From the NCBI RefSeq assembly GCF_900100535.1, contig NZ_FNDG01000024.1, positions 27,814 through 91,813 on the forward strand: a stretch of 64,000 nucleotides of DNA, written 5' to 3'. The position numbers and the translations under genes were made by a program. The notes beneath the pieces were generated by a model that saw only the letters and a program-made list of their open reading frames with translations, did not search any database and was not told the DNA's origin. This document shows positions 55,730 through 64,000 of this stretch, one piece after another (position 1 is the stretch's first letter; every line of letters begins with the position of its first letter). Origin of the DNA: Phytopseudomonas flavescens. GTDB lineage: Bacteria > Pseudomonadota > Gammaproteobacteria > Pseudomonadales > Pseudomonadaceae.

Positions 55730-56518
55730 TCAGGCTCGACCGAAACGCCGGTTGAGGCGCGCGGCGAAGCGCCGCACCAATAGCCGCGGGAAGAAACGCG
55801 GTGCCAGGCTCAGCAGGCGGTTACGCCAGCCGGGAATGATGATCGCGTGGTTTCTCTCCAGGCCGCGCACGGCGATCAGCGCAACTTCTTCGGCATTCAG
55901 CATCAATTTGCCATTCTCCAGTCCACTGGCATCGAGCTGAGCATTACGGAAGAACGCGCTTCGGGTCGGCCCAGGACAAAGCACTGACACTTTCACGCCA
56001 TAAGCCCGCAGCTCTTCGCGCAAACCCTCGGAGAAGTGCAGAACGTAGGCCTTGCTCGCATAGTAGTTGCTCATCCATGGCCCCGGCTGGAACGCGACCA
56101 CCGATGCCACATTGAGAATCTGCCCGCTGCCGCGACCGGCCATGACGGTACCGATGGCGTGGCACAGGCGCGCGAGTGCCAGCACGTTCACTTCCAGAAG
56201 CTTTTGCTCACGCCTCCAGTCCTGGGCAACGAAGGCGCCGGCGCTGCCGAGGCCAGCGTTATTGACCAGCAGCTCGATGACAAGACCGTTCTGCTCCAGT
56301 TCGTGCAGCAGTCCTGACAATTGCAGGGGCTCGCCAAGGTCACAGACGCGGAACAGGACTTCGACGGAAAAGCGCTGGGTCAGCTCAACGGCGATGCTTT
56401 CCAGCGCATCGCGCTGGCGCGCCACCAGGATCAGGTTACGCCCGCGACGTGCCAGTGCCTCGGCCAGAGCAAGGCCGATACCACTGGACGCGCCGGTAAC
56501 CAGGGCATAACGGGACAT
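55730..56518 (-). CDS. Short-chain dehydrogenase/reductase
   Basis: 262 residues. The NAD(P)-binding motif TGASSGIG is at residues 8-15, NNAG follows, and the catalytic Tyr-Lys occur in YYASKAYV. Classical SDR oxidoreductase; substrate unknown. AGGAGAACCCC precedes the ATG at 56518. Corresponds by position to PA0658. The following 242 bases to the next gene are non-coding. Confidence 0.9.
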   Translation of the reverse strand: MSRYALVTGASSGIGLALAEALARRGRNLILVARQRDALESIAVELTQRFSVEVLFRVCDLGEPLQLSGLLHELEQNGLVIELLVNNAGLGSAGAFVAQDWRREQKLLEVNVLALARLCHAIGTVMAGRGSGQILNVASVVAFQPGPWMSNYYASKAYVLHFSEGLREELRAYGVKVSVLCPGPTRSAFFRNAQLDASGLENGKLMLNAEEVALIAVRGLERNHAIIIPGWRNRLLSLAPRFFPRLLVRRFAARLNRRFGRA

Positions 56519-56760
56519 GGGGTTCTCCTGATGCTGTCCATGACGGGTGCATAGCCTATCCGCAACGGACCTGTCGGCGCTGCACTGACAGCGCTGACAG
56601 GGGAAATAAATACCGTGAGAGGCGAACGGAACACCGCGCCCTGTCGCCATCTGCGCGAAGAGCATACCGAACAGGGCGCCGGCTATTGCATGCATGCCTG
56701 TCGAACGTGGCATGAAAAGGCGCCAGAGCTATTTTGCCAAGAGCCCGTGAGTGGCGGCTC

Positions 56761-57699
56761 TCAGCGCACTGAAGGTATAGACGTCAGGGCGCCTCTGTAT
56801 TGGCGATCCAGACGCGCGATCAGCTCCCCTACCGAAGGCAGGTCATTGATTGCGCCGACTCCCTGACCCGCCGACCATACGGTCTTCCACGCCTTGGCTT
56901 CCTGGTCGAGCGGTTTGAGCTTGGCAGCATGATGGGCGCCTTGCAGGGCCTGCATGTCGAAGCCCGCTCGTTCCAGGCTCTGGCGCATGAAGCTGGCCGG
57001 TACGCCGGACACGGCGGGCGTATGGATGATGTCACTGGCCCGCGCCTCGATGATCATCTGCTTGTAGTCCTGTGCGGCGGCGCTTTCCTGGGTGGCGACG
57101 AAACGAGTGCCCATATACGCCAGGTCGGCCCCGAGTATCTGCGCGGCGAGGATTTCATGACCGCTGTTGAGGCTGCCTGCCAGTAGCAGCGTGCCATCGA
57201 AGAACTGGCGGATTTCCGCGATCAGCGCGAATGGGCTCCAAGTCCCGGCATGGCCACCCGCACCGGCTGCAACGGCAATCAGCCCGTCGACACCCGCCTC
57301 GGCAGCCTTTTCCGCATGACGGCGTGTGGTGACGTCATGGAACACCAGGCCGCCATAGGCATGAACGGTGTCGACGACTTCCTTCACTGCGCCGAGGCTG
57401 GTAATCACGATTGGTACCCGGTGAGCTGCGCAGATGGCCAGATCCTGCTCCAGGCGCGGGTTGCTGGCGTGTACGATCAGATTGACGGCATAAGGTGCGC
57501 TATCTTCCAGCAGACCCGCCTGAATTTCTTCGAGCCAGGCCTGGAAACCGGCGCTGTCACGCTGGTTCAAGGCAGGGAAGCTGCCTACGACGCCGTTATT
57601 GCAGCAGGCGATCACCAGTGAGGGGTTGGAGATCAGGAACATCGGCGCGGCGACCAGCGGCAAGCGCAGGCGGTTTTCCAGCAGAGCAGGCAGTGACAT
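56761..57699 (-). CDS. Nitronate monooxygenase family protein
   Basis: 312 residues, an FMN-dependent TIM barrel. LPLVAAPMFLISNPSLVIA, VIVTSLGA-type strand (IVITSLGAVKEVV), GGHAGTWSPFALIAEIR and the phosphate-binding AYMGTRFVATQES are class I/II nitronate monooxygenase (2-nitropropane dioxygenase) landmarks. The enzyme oxidises nitronates such as propionate 3-nitronate. Position corresponds to PA0660. Confidence 0.9.
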   Translation of the reverse strand: MSLPALLENRLRLPLVAAPMFLISNPSLVIACCNNGVVGSFPALNQRDSAGFQAWLEEIQAGLLEDSAPYAVNLIVHASNPRLEQDLAICAAHRVPIVITSLGAVKEVVDTVHAYGGLVFHDVTTRRHAEKAAEAGVDGLIAVAAGAGGHAGTWSPFALIAEIRQFFDGTLLLAGSLNSGHEILAAQILGADLAYMGTRFVATQESAAAQDYKQMIIEARASDIIHTPAVSGVPASFMRQSLERAGFDMQALQGAHHAAKLKPLDQEAKAWKTVWSAGQGVGAINDLPSVGELIARLDRQYRGALTSIPSVR

Positions 57700-57723
57700 G
57701 GACGGCTCCTTGGCGGATCTTTT

Positions 57724-58149
57724 TCAGAACGGTTTGACCACCACCAGGATGACGATGGCGATCAGCAGCAATACCGGCACTTCGTTGAACCAGCGATAGA
57801 ACACATGGCTACGAGTGTCATCGCCTCGGGCGAGGCGCTTGCACATGGCGCCGCAGACATGGTGATAGCCCACCAGCAGCAGAACCAGTGTCAACTTGGC
57901 GTGCAGCCAGCCCTGGCTCAGCCAGCCAGGCACCAGCGCCAACAGGCCGATGCCGAGTGCCAGCGTGGCGATCATCGCCGGGGTCATGATGCCGCGGTAC
58001 AGCTTGCGTTGCATGACGCTGAAGCGCTCACGGCTTGGCGCGTCCTCGCTCATCGCGTGGTACACGAACAGGCGTGGCAGATAGAACAGACCGGCAAACC
58101 AGCAGACCATGGCGACGATATGCAGGGCTTTGACCCACAGGTAGAGCAT
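57724..58149 (-). CDS. hemJ: HemJ-like (UPF0093) membrane protein, putative protoporphyrinogen oxidase
   Basis: 141 residues with four helices. LYLWVKALHIVAMVCWFAGLFYLPRLFVYH is the family start (split here only for reading: His10 and Arg near 26 are the conserved residues), with MQRKLYRGIMTPAM and a final LLLIAIVILVV helix. HemJ proteins oxidise protoporphyrinogen IX in heme synthesis. In PAO1 argC follows this gene; it does not here. Confidence 0.88.
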   Translation of the reverse strand: MLYLWVKALHIVAMVCWFAGLFYLPRLFVYHAMSEDAPSRERFSVMQRKLYRGIMTPAMIATLALGIGLLALVPGWLSQGWLHAKLTLVLLLVGYHHVCGAMCKRLARGDDTRSHVFYRWFNEVPVLLLIAIVILVVVKPF

Positions 58150-58344
58150 TGCTGTTCCTCACGTGATAAGAGCGTCGATACTAGTGCCCATGGTCTCAAT
58201 AGTCATCAAGGCGGTTGGCCGCAGGCAGGTCCGCCTTTATGATCGTCCTCTCCTGCCAGCCTCGAGGCACCTGATGCCCGTATCCGCCGTCACTTCGACC
58301 ACACTGTACGCTCGCAGCCTTGGCGCGCGCGGGTGGCTTGCCTG

Positions 58345-59070
58345 ATGTCAGGCTGGGAAGTCCGCCTCAGCAATCGCGCCCATGAGCGGCGTCTTCGTGT
58401 TGCGCTTGTCCTCCTGTTGATGGCCGTGCCAGGCGCGTTCTACCTCGGAAGCTGGTGGCAGGTCAGAGCGCTGCAGGAGCAGGGCGTCGACAACCAGGCG
58501 ACGCAGGCTCGCCTCGACGAGCAGGCGCGGGAACTGGACGAGCTGCGTCAGCGTGTGGCGGTGATCAGCAGCGGTGAGCAACTGGCTCATCGCTCCAATG
58601 AGCAGAGCCGCCTGACCATCAAGCTGCTCGAGGAGCAGAACTTCAAGCAGCAGCAGGAGCTGGCTTTCTACAAGGGAGTATTGGCGCCGGACAGCCGGGG
58701 TGATGGATTGCTCATCCGCACTGTCGACATCCATCCCACCGAGCGTGCGGGCCTGTTCCGTTTCAAGATCATGCTCAGCCGTGTCGGCAAGGATGACAAA
58801 CCCATGCAGGGGCGTTTGCATGTACAGGTGGATGGCCGCCAGGCCGGCAAGGCGAAAAGCCTGCAGCTGGCGCAACTGAGCAGCGATCTGCCGGAGGGAT
58901 CGACCGTCCAGTCGATTCCGTTCGCCTTCAAGCACCTGCAAGCGATTCCGGAAGGTGGGCGCCTCGGGGAGTTGCAGCTCCCCGAGGGGTTCGAGCCGCA
59001 GCAGATACGTATCAAGGCCGATGTCGAGGGTGGCAAGCCCGTCGAGCGTCAAATCGAATGGACTGACTGA
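58345..59070 (+). CDS. DUF6776 membrane-anchored coiled-coil protein (PA0663-like)
   Basis: 241 residues. One N-terminal transmembrane helix (LRVALVLLLMAVPGAFYLGSW) is followed by a coiled coil (about residues 45-105, rich in Gln/Glu/Leu) and a beta-rich C-terminal domain (GLFRFKIMLSRVG, FAFKHLQAIPEGG). ATG at 58345 chosen; a GTG four codons upstream is possible. It precedes bactofilin by 16 bases, so the two are likely co-expressed. No known activity. Confidence 0.8.
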   Translation: MSGWEVRLSNRAHERRLRVALVLLLMAVPGAFYLGSWWQVRALQEQGVDNQATQARLDEQARELDELRQRVAVISSGEQLAHRSNEQSRLTIKLLEEQNFKQQQELAFYKGVLAPDSRGDGLLIRTVDIHPTERAGLFRFKIMLSRVGKDDKPMQGRLHVQVDGRQAGKAKSLQLAQLSSDLPEGSTVQSIPFAFKHLQAIPEGGRLGELQLPEGFEPQQIRIKADVEGGKPVERQIEWTD

Positions 59071-59086
59071 TAAGTGATGATTCGCG

Positions 59087-59497
59087 ATGTGGAATAAAGG
59101 CAAGGGCAAGGCAGACAGGCAGCGTTTCACGGGCAAAACCAGCCTGATTGCAGCGGGTGCGGCTTTCCGCGGTGATCTGGAGTTTCAGGGGGCGGTGCAG
59201 ATCGATGGCAAGGTGATCGGCGATATCCGCACCGAGGAAGGGCTGGTACGGGTCAGTGTCGACGGGCTGGTTGAAGGCGAGGTACACGCGCCCCATGTAG
59301 TGATCGACGGCGAGATTATCGGTGACGTCTACGCCAGCCAGCATGTCGAGCTGGGGCCACGGGCGCGAGTACGTGGCAACCTCTATTACGGTCTGATGGA
59401 AATGGCCATGGGGGCGCAGGTCGAGGGTGGCCTGCGGCCGATCAAGGAGCAGAACAGACCACTGGAGTTGCCAGAGAGCCTGAGCGATGCACAATAG
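59087..59497 (+). CDS. Bactofilin
   Basis: 136 residues. A repetitive beta-helix of short strands (TSLIAAGAAFRGDLEFQGAV, IDGKVIGDIRTEEGLV, VVIDGEIIGDVYA) flanked by polar tails is the DUF583/bactofilin fold. Bactofilins polymerise without nucleotides and form scaffolds in cell shape or polarity. It lies just downstream of the DUF6776 gene. Confidence 0.92.
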   Translation: MWNKGKGKADRQRFTGKTSLIAAGAAFRGDLEFQGAVQIDGKVIGDIRTEEGLVRVSVDGLVEGEVHAPHVVIDGEIIGDVYASQHVELGPRARVRGNLYYGLMEMAMGAQVEGGLRPIKEQNRPLELPESLSDAQ

Positions 59498-59571
59498 TTG
59501 ACCGCTTTTCTGGGACAAGCGGATAATGCAGCGCTACAACGCAGCATGGCGCCTGGCGCCGGGAGAGAAAC

Positions 59572-59925
59572 ATGAGCGTCGAAACCTTCACCCCCACAGT
59601 AGCGATGCAGTTCACGCAGGGGGCGGCAAGCAAGGTTAAGAGCCTGGTTGATGAAGAAGGCAATCCGCGCCTGAAGCTGCGCGTGTTCGTCACCGGTGGC
59701 GGCTGCTCCGGTTTCCAGTACGGTTTCACCTTCGATGAAGATGTTGCCGATGATGACACCATCATCGAGCGCGAAGGTGTCGCACTGGTCGTCGATCCGA
59801 TGAGTTTTCAGTATCTGGTCGGCGCCGAAGTGGATTACCAGGAAGGCCTGGAGGGGTCGCGCTTCGTGATCAAGAACCCCAATGCCACCACCACCTGTGG
59901 CTGCGGTTCTTCATTCTCTATCTGA
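59572..59925 (+). CDS. erpA: Iron-sulfur cluster insertion protein ErpA
   Basis: 117 residues. A-type carrier with the three cluster-binding Cys: one in VTGGGCSGFQYGF and two in the C-terminal TTTCGCGSSFSI. It delivers Fe-S clusters to apoproteins including those of isoprenoid synthesis. A strong terminator follows. Confidence 0.96.
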   Translation: MSVETFTPTVAMQFTQGAASKVKSLVDEEGNPRLKLRVFVTGGGCSGFQYGFTFDEDVADDDTIIEREGVALVVDPMSFQYLVGAEVDYQEGLEGSRFVIKNPNATTTCGCGSSFSI

Positions 59926-59937
59926 GTCGCCCCGCCG

Positions 59938-59977
59938 TAATGAAAGACGCCGCGCAACTGCGCGGCGTCTTTCATTA
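59938..59977. terminator. Terminator between convergent erpA and anmK
   Basis: TAATGAAAGACGCCGCGC and its complement with an AACT loop, four bases before the anmK stop; A and T tracts are short but the stem is 18 base pairs. Confidence 0.85.
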
Positions 59978-59981
59978 CATG

Positions 59982-61070
59982 CTAGGCCGGGTAGATGGCC
60001 CCGAGGATTCGTCGACCGCGTGCGCCAGTGACCTCCGGGCGATTGCCGGGAATGCCGTTGAGGCAGCAGTGGGCGAGCCAGGCGAATGCCATGGCTTCCA
60101 CCCAGTCGGCGGGTACCCCGTGATCGTCCGTTCTGCTGACTCTGGCGTCCGGTAGCAGCGCCTGCAGGCGGTCGATCAATGTCTTGTTATGGGCGCCTCC
60201 TCCACATACCAGCAATTCGCTGCAATGCGGTTGGGCCTGTTGCAGCGAGGAAACGATGCTGGTTGCCGTCAGTTCGAGCAGCGTGGCCTGCACATCGGCC
60301 GCCTCGTATTGCGGCTGCTTTTCCAACTGCCCCATAAGCCAGGGCAGGTTGAATAGTTCACGGCCGGTGCTTTTCGGGCCGGTCGCCTGAAAGAACGGAT
60401 CGCCGAGCAGTGCCCGCAGCAAGTCATCCTGCACGCGGCCGCTGGCAGCCCAGGCGCCACCGTGATCGTAGATGTGTCCTTGATGGTGGTGAATCCAGGC
60501 ATCCATCAATACGTTGCCCGGGCCGCAGTCGAACCCCCGTGCTGGTCTGCCGTCTTCCAGCAGGCTCAGGTTGCTGAACCCGCCCACATTCAGGATTGCC
60601 CTTGCTGCACCAGGCGTGGCGAACAGCGCTTCGTGAAATGCCGGCACCAGCGGCGCACCCTGCCCACCAGCCGCTACATCCCGGCGGCGAAAATCCGTCA
60701 CTACGGTAATGCCGGTAAGCTCGGCCAGCAACGCGGCATTGCTGATCTGGATGGTGAAGCCGCGCGCTGGCTCGTGGCGCACCGTCTGGCCATGGCTGCC
60801 AATGGCGCGGATGGCTTGCGGCTGCAGCTTCTGCTCGGCCAGCAGGCTGCGCACGCCGTCGGCGACCAGTCGTGCCCAGTGTTGTTCGGCGATGGCTGCA
60901 CGTGCGAGTTCGTCAGGGCCGGGGCTGCAGAGTGCCAGCAACTCTTCGCGCAGAGAGTCAGGGAGAGTTTGGTAATGCTGGGCGAGCAAGCTGATGTGCT
61001 CGCCTTGCTCGATCAGGGCGATGTCCAGCCCATCGAGACTGGTACCGGACATCACACCAAGGTAGAGCAT
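59982..61070 (-). CDS. anmK: Anhydro-N-acetylmuramic acid kinase
   Basis: 362 residues. YLGVMSGTSLDGLDIALIE at the start, IGSHGQTVRHEP, NVGGFSNLSLL, FDCGPGNVLMDAW and CGGGAHNKTLIDRL are AnmK signatures. It hydrates and phosphorylates anhydroMurNAc to MurNAc-6-phosphate in wall recycling, a pathway shared with AmpD encoded about 19 kb upstream. It is separated by four bases from the M23 peptidase stop side, suggesting one operon. Confidence 0.95.
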   Translation of the reverse strand: MLYLGVMSGTSLDGLDIALIEQGEHISLLAQHYQTLPDSLREELLALCSPGPDELARAAIAEQHWARLVADGVRSLLAEQKLQPQAIRAIGSHGQTVRHEPARGFTIQISNAALLAELTGITVVTDFRRRDVAAGGQGAPLVPAFHEALFATPGAARAILNVGGFSNLSLLEDGRPARGFDCGPGNVLMDAWIHHHQGHIYDHGGAWAASGRVQDDLLRALLGDPFFQATGPKSTGRELFNLPWLMGQLEKQPQYEAADVQATLLELTATSIVSSLQQAQPHCSELLVCGGGAHNKTLIDRLQALLPDARVSRTDDHGVPADWVEAMAFAWLAHCCLNGIPGNRPEVTGARGRRILGAIYPA

Positions 61071-61074
61071 CGGC

Positions 61075-62493
61075 TTAACGCTTGTTGAGCGCGAGCATGG
61101 TGGCTTTTTCCTGATCCATGCGCGCCATCAGCGGTTTGCTCATCTGCAGGAAACGTTGCTTTTCCTGGCGGGCTATCGGATCGGACATCGGCAGTTTCTG
61201 GCTCAGTGGGTCTACGTGAGTACCGTTGACCTGGAACTCATAATGCAGGTGTGGCCCGGTGGACAGGCCGGTGGTGCCGATGTAGCCGATGATCTGGCCC
61301 TGCTTGACACTGCCGCCAGTGCGTACGCCTTTCGCGAAGCCTTGCATATGGGCGTATAGAGTGCGATAGCGGCTACCGTGCTGCAGCACCACGGTGTTGC
61401 CGTAACCACCTTTGCGACCGGCGAGGATGACCTTGCCATCACCCGCCGCCTTGATCGGAGTGCCCCGCGGAGCCGCGTAGTCCACGCCTTTGTGGGCGCG
61501 GATCTTGTTGAGAATGGGGTGCTTGCGCCCATTGGAAAAGCGCGAGCTGATACGGGCGAAGTCCACCGGAGTACGGATGAACGCCTTGCGCATGCTATTA
61601 CCGTCGGCATCGTAATAGCTGACGTTGCCCTGTTTGTCGGTGTAGCGCACGGCAGTGAAGGTCTTGCCCCGATTGGTAAAGCGTGCAGAGAGAATGTTGC
61701 CGGTACCGATGGACTTGTCGGCAACGACCTTCTCCTGATAAATGACTTCGAATTCGTCACCCTGGCGAATATCCATGGCAAAGTCGATGTCGTAGCCGAA
61801 AATGTTCGCCAGATCCATGGTCAGGTTGTGCGACAGGCCGGCGCGTTTGGCGGATACGAACAGAGAGCTGTTGATCACGCCGTGTGCGTAGGCGTCTCTA
61901 ACATTCGGCTTGACCAGCTCGCGCTTGAAGTCGTAACCCTTGTCGGTCTTGCTCAGGCGCACGCTTTCCAGGTCACTGAGTTTGCTGTGCAGGCTTTCCA
62001 GCTGGCCGTCTTCGGTGAGCGTGAACTGCAACTCCTGGCCAACCTTGAGGCGGCTCAGTTGCTTGGCTTCCTTGCTGCTGTTGATCACGTCATGCAGGGT
62101 ATTGGGGGAAAGGCCTACCTTGCTGAATACCGTGGAAAGCGTATCGCCATTGGCCACTGCAACGGTTTTGCTGAGTGGATCTTCCGGCGGCTGTTCGGCT
62201 ACCTGGGGTTCGGCCTCCAGTTCGGCGTTCTGGGTGTCTTCGCTACCTTCAATTTGCGCGAAGGGTGACTCATCGGCAGGTTGCTCCTGTGCCACGTCTG
62301 CCGGAGGCGTCGGCAGGTTCTGCTGAACCTGCTCCGAGCCGTTGTCCATGTCTAGATTGAGAAAGGTCTTTTTCGCTTCCACTTCCCGCGAAGGGAACAC
62401 CAGGAGGGCCAGGCTCAGCAGGGCGGCTACGCCGCTCGCTGCGATGATGTGGGTTTTGGGATAGAGCGGCGGCACTTTAGTTGTCGAGGTCAT
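61075..62493 (-). CDS. M23 (LytM) peptidoglycan endopeptidase, MepM-like
   Basis: 472 residues. N-terminal membrane anchor (IIAASGVAALLSLALLVF), acidic linker (about 45-105), an OapA/LysM-like domain (VANGDTLSTVFSKVGLSP) and a C-terminal M23 domain with HKGVDYAAPRGTP, LYAHM and the zinc motif HLHYE. Such enzymes cut stem-peptide crosslinks during wall growth. The start at 62493 (MTSTTKVPPL) fits the anchor; the extension upstream looks unnatural. Divergent from tyrS. Confidence 0.93.
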   Translation of the reverse strand: MTSTTKVPPLYPKTHIIAASGVAALLSLALLVFPSREVEAKKTFLNLDMDNGSEQVQQNLPTPPADVAQEQPADESPFAQIEGSEDTQNAELEAEPQVAEQPPEDPLSKTVAVANGDTLSTVFSKVGLSPNTLHDVINSSKEAKQLSRLKVGQELQFTLTEDGQLESLHSKLSDLESVRLSKTDKGYDFKRELVKPNVRDAYAHGVINSSLFVSAKRAGLSHNLTMDLANIFGYDIDFAMDIRQGDEFEVIYQEKVVADKSIGTGNILSARFTNRGKTFTAVRYTDKQGNVSYYDADGNSMRKAFIRTPVDFARISSRFSNGRKHPILNKIRAHKGVDYAAPRGTPIKAAGDGKVILAGRKGGYGNTVVLQHGSRYRTLYAHMQGFAKGVRTGGSVKQGQIIGYIGTTGLSTGPHLHYEFQVNGTHVDPLSQKLPMSDPIARQEKQRFLQMSKPLMARMDQEKATMLALNKR

Positions 62494-62702
62494 AAGGCTG
62501 CTTTTTGAAGTGAAAAGATGAAGAGGAAAAGAAGAAACTGATGAATATGCAGTAACTGTATAAAATATAACCAAATCCACCTGGAGGCAACCCTGAAGGT
62601 GATGGCTGGTATCGCTCCGGCTTTACGCTGGGCAAAACTTGTCATTTGTCGCTGATCTTGTATGGTTGGTTCCCCTTTGAATGCGGTGGTTGTGAGTCCC
62701 CT

Positions 62703-63902
62703 ATGAAGTCGGTCGAAGAGCAGCTCGCGCTGATCAAGCGCGGTGCGGAAGAAGTCCTGGTTGAAGCGGAGCTGATCGAGAAGCTCAAGCGTGGCGAGCC
62801 GCTGCGTATCAAGGCCGGCTTCGACCCGACGGCGCCGGATCTGCACCTGGGTCACACCGTGCTCATTAATAAGTTGCGCCAGTTCCAGGACTTGGGCCAT
62901 CAGGTCATCTTCCTGATCGGTGACTTCACCGGAATGATCGGCGATCCCAGCGGCAAGAGTGCTACCCGCCCACCGCTCACTCGCGAGCAGGTTCTGGATA
63001 ATGCCGAGACCTATAAGCAACAGGTGTTCAAGATTCTCGACCCGGCCAAGACCGAAGTCGCCTTCAACTCCACCTGGATCAACGAGCTGACGCCTGCCGA
63101 CTTCATTCGCCTGGCTTCCCAGTACACCGTAGCGCGCATGCTTGAGCGCGATGATTTCGACAAGCGATACTCCGGCAATCAGCCCATCGCCATCCATGAG
63201 TTTCTCTACCCGCTGGTGCAGGGCTATGACTCCGTGGCGTTGCGTGCCGATGTCGAACTGGGCGGTACCGACCAGAAATTCAACCTGCTGATGGGTCGTG
63301 AGCTGCAGCGCGCATACGGCCAGGCTTCCCAGTGCGTGGTCACCATGCCGCTGCTCGAAGGACTGGATGGCGTGAAGAAAATGTCCAAGTCTCTGGGCAA
63401 CTATATAGGTATCCAGGAAGCGCCCGGCGTCATGTACAACAAGCTGGTGTCCATGCCCGATGCGCTGATGTGGCGCTACTTCGAATTGCTGAGCTTCCGT
63501 TCCATGGCTGAAATCGAACAGTTCAAGGCAGATGTCGAAAGCGGCGCCAATCCTCGTGATATCAAAATCAAGCTGGCCGAAGAGATCGTCGCGCGTTTTC
63601 ATGGTGAGGAGGCCGCTGCCAGTGCTCATCGTTCCGCAGGTAACCGTATGAGAGATGGCGAGTTGCCGGAAGATCTGCCTGAGGTCGAGCTTGCCGCTGC
63701 CGAAGACATGCCGATTGCTGCCCTCCTTAATAAGGCTGGGCTGGTGAAGAATGCGGCAGTCGCCCGCGACCTGCTGGGGTCCGGCGGCGTGCGGGTGGAT
63801 GGCCAGGTGGTCGACCGTACGTTCGTATTCAGGCTGGGCGCGACCCATGTCTGCCAGGCCGGCAAGAAGGCGTTCGCTCGAATTACGCTGAAATCCGAAT
63901 AA
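62703..63902 (+). CDS. tyrS: Tyrosyl-tRNA synthetase (TyrZ type)
   Basis: 399 residues. Class I signatures: HLGH at residues 48-51 and KMSKS at 226-230, with the C-terminal S4-like RNA-binding domain (DLLGSGGVRVDGQVVDRTF). The length and the HLGH form fit the TyrZ-like group; PAO1 has tyrZ at this place (PA0668). It is directly followed by an rRNA operon promoter. Confidence 0.96.
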   Translation: MKSVEEQLALIKRGAEEVLVEAELIEKLKRGEPLRIKAGFDPTAPDLHLGHTVLINKLRQFQDLGHQVIFLIGDFTGMIGDPSGKSATRPPLTREQVLDNAETYKQQVFKILDPAKTEVAFNSTWINELTPADFIRLASQYTVARMLERDDFDKRYSGNQPIAIHEFLYPLVQGYDSVALRADVELGGTDQKFNLLMGRELQRAYGQASQCVVTMPLLEGLDGVKKMSKSLGNYIGIQEAPGVMYNKLVSMPDALMWRYFELLSFRSMAEIEQFKADVESGANPRDIKIKLAEEIVARFHGEEAAASAHRSAGNRMRDGELPEDLPEVELAAAEDMPIAALLNKAGLVKNAAVARDLLGSGGVRVDGQVVDRTFVFRLGATHVCQAGKKAFARITLKSE

Positions 63903-63918
63903 ACCTGAAATAACCCCT

Positions 63919-63946
63919 TGACCAGAAAGCGAGGGGGCCTATAATG
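63919..63946 (+). promoter_or_regulatory. rRNA operon promoter
   Basis: TTGACC, 16-base spacer, TATAAT, then a GC-rich discriminator (GCGC). Sequence to 64000 looks like an rRNA leader with a boxA-like CTTCTTTTTAAACA. In PAO1 an rRNA operon follows tyrZ, so 16S rRNA should begin shortly after the window. Confidence 0.85.
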
Positions 63947-64000
63947 CGCACCACTTCCGGCGCTGCCTGATCTGAAAACTTCTTTTTAAACAAGGAGTTA

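Overview
The window is chromosomal DNA from a Pseudomonas-like gammaproteobacterium. Its GC-rich coding sequence, gene content and several gene blocks resemble P. aeruginosa PAO1: envC-gpmI-rhodanese-grxC-secB-trmL (PA5133 to PA5126 area), nadC-DUF1631-ampD-ampE (PA4524 to PA4521), fruR/fruBKA (PA3563 to PA3560), and trpGDC through vfr to tyrZ (PA0649 to PA0668) followed by an rRNA promoter. These comparisons rest on recalled gene orders, not on a search. The blocks are joined differently here, so the window crosses several rearrangement joints.

Layout. Positions 1-4490 hold housekeeping genes for cell division, glycolysis, redox and protein export, and tRNA modification. Positions 4495-4840 hold a strong candidate for the nitrogen-regulated sRNA NrsZ on the minus strand. 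It has four stem-loop modules, a near-consensus sigma-54 promoter and two NtrC-like enhancer sites. Positions 5107-12238 hold a 5-oxoproline-type operon (NRAMP-like transporter, PxpA, DUF1445, fused PxpB/C, biotin carboxylase) with a divergent GntR regulator.

Positions 12241-34279 are a pyocin/tailocin island of two tandem cassettes. Each cassette has a PrtN-type activator and PrtR-type repressor on the minus strand, then a paralogous Q-like protein, a conserved late promoter with an immediate intrinsic terminator, and two small holin-type membrane proteins. Cassette 1 (12241-17484) has no tail genes; it encodes a GH5 cellulase-family enzyme, a lambda R-type endolysin and Rz/Rz1 spanins. Cassette 2 (17634-34214) encodes a complete flexible tail (tail completion, tube, frameshifted G/GT chaperones, tape measure, tip complex, beta-helix spike) but no capsid, terminase, portal or integrase, and no recognisable spanin. 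This is the signature of an F-type pyocin sitting directly upstream of trpG, as in P. aeruginosa, but trpE is not on its left side.

Positions 34661-37133 are trpGDC. Positions 37184-45149 are nadC, a DUF1631 protein, ampDE, tatD and an AsmA-like gene. Positions 45139-51847 are the fructose PTS (FruR, FruB, FruK, FruA) with a Cra-type operator. Positions 51887-63902 run from vfr to tyrS with OsmC, coq7, an AAA+ ATPase, a short-chain dehydrogenase, nitronate monooxygenase, a HemJ-like protein, DUF6776, bactofilin, erpA, anmK and an M23 peptidase. speD and argC, which I recall inside this block in PAO1, are absent. The window ends in an rRNA-type promoter and leader.

How it works together: the island looks like a damage-inducible tailocin whose late transcript depends on antitermination. 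Its late and lysis regions are punctuated by hairpins placed just before ribosome binding sites. The lysis enzymes of cassette 1 may serve the particle made by cassette 2. No tRNA genes, insertion sequences or CRISPR arrays were seen.
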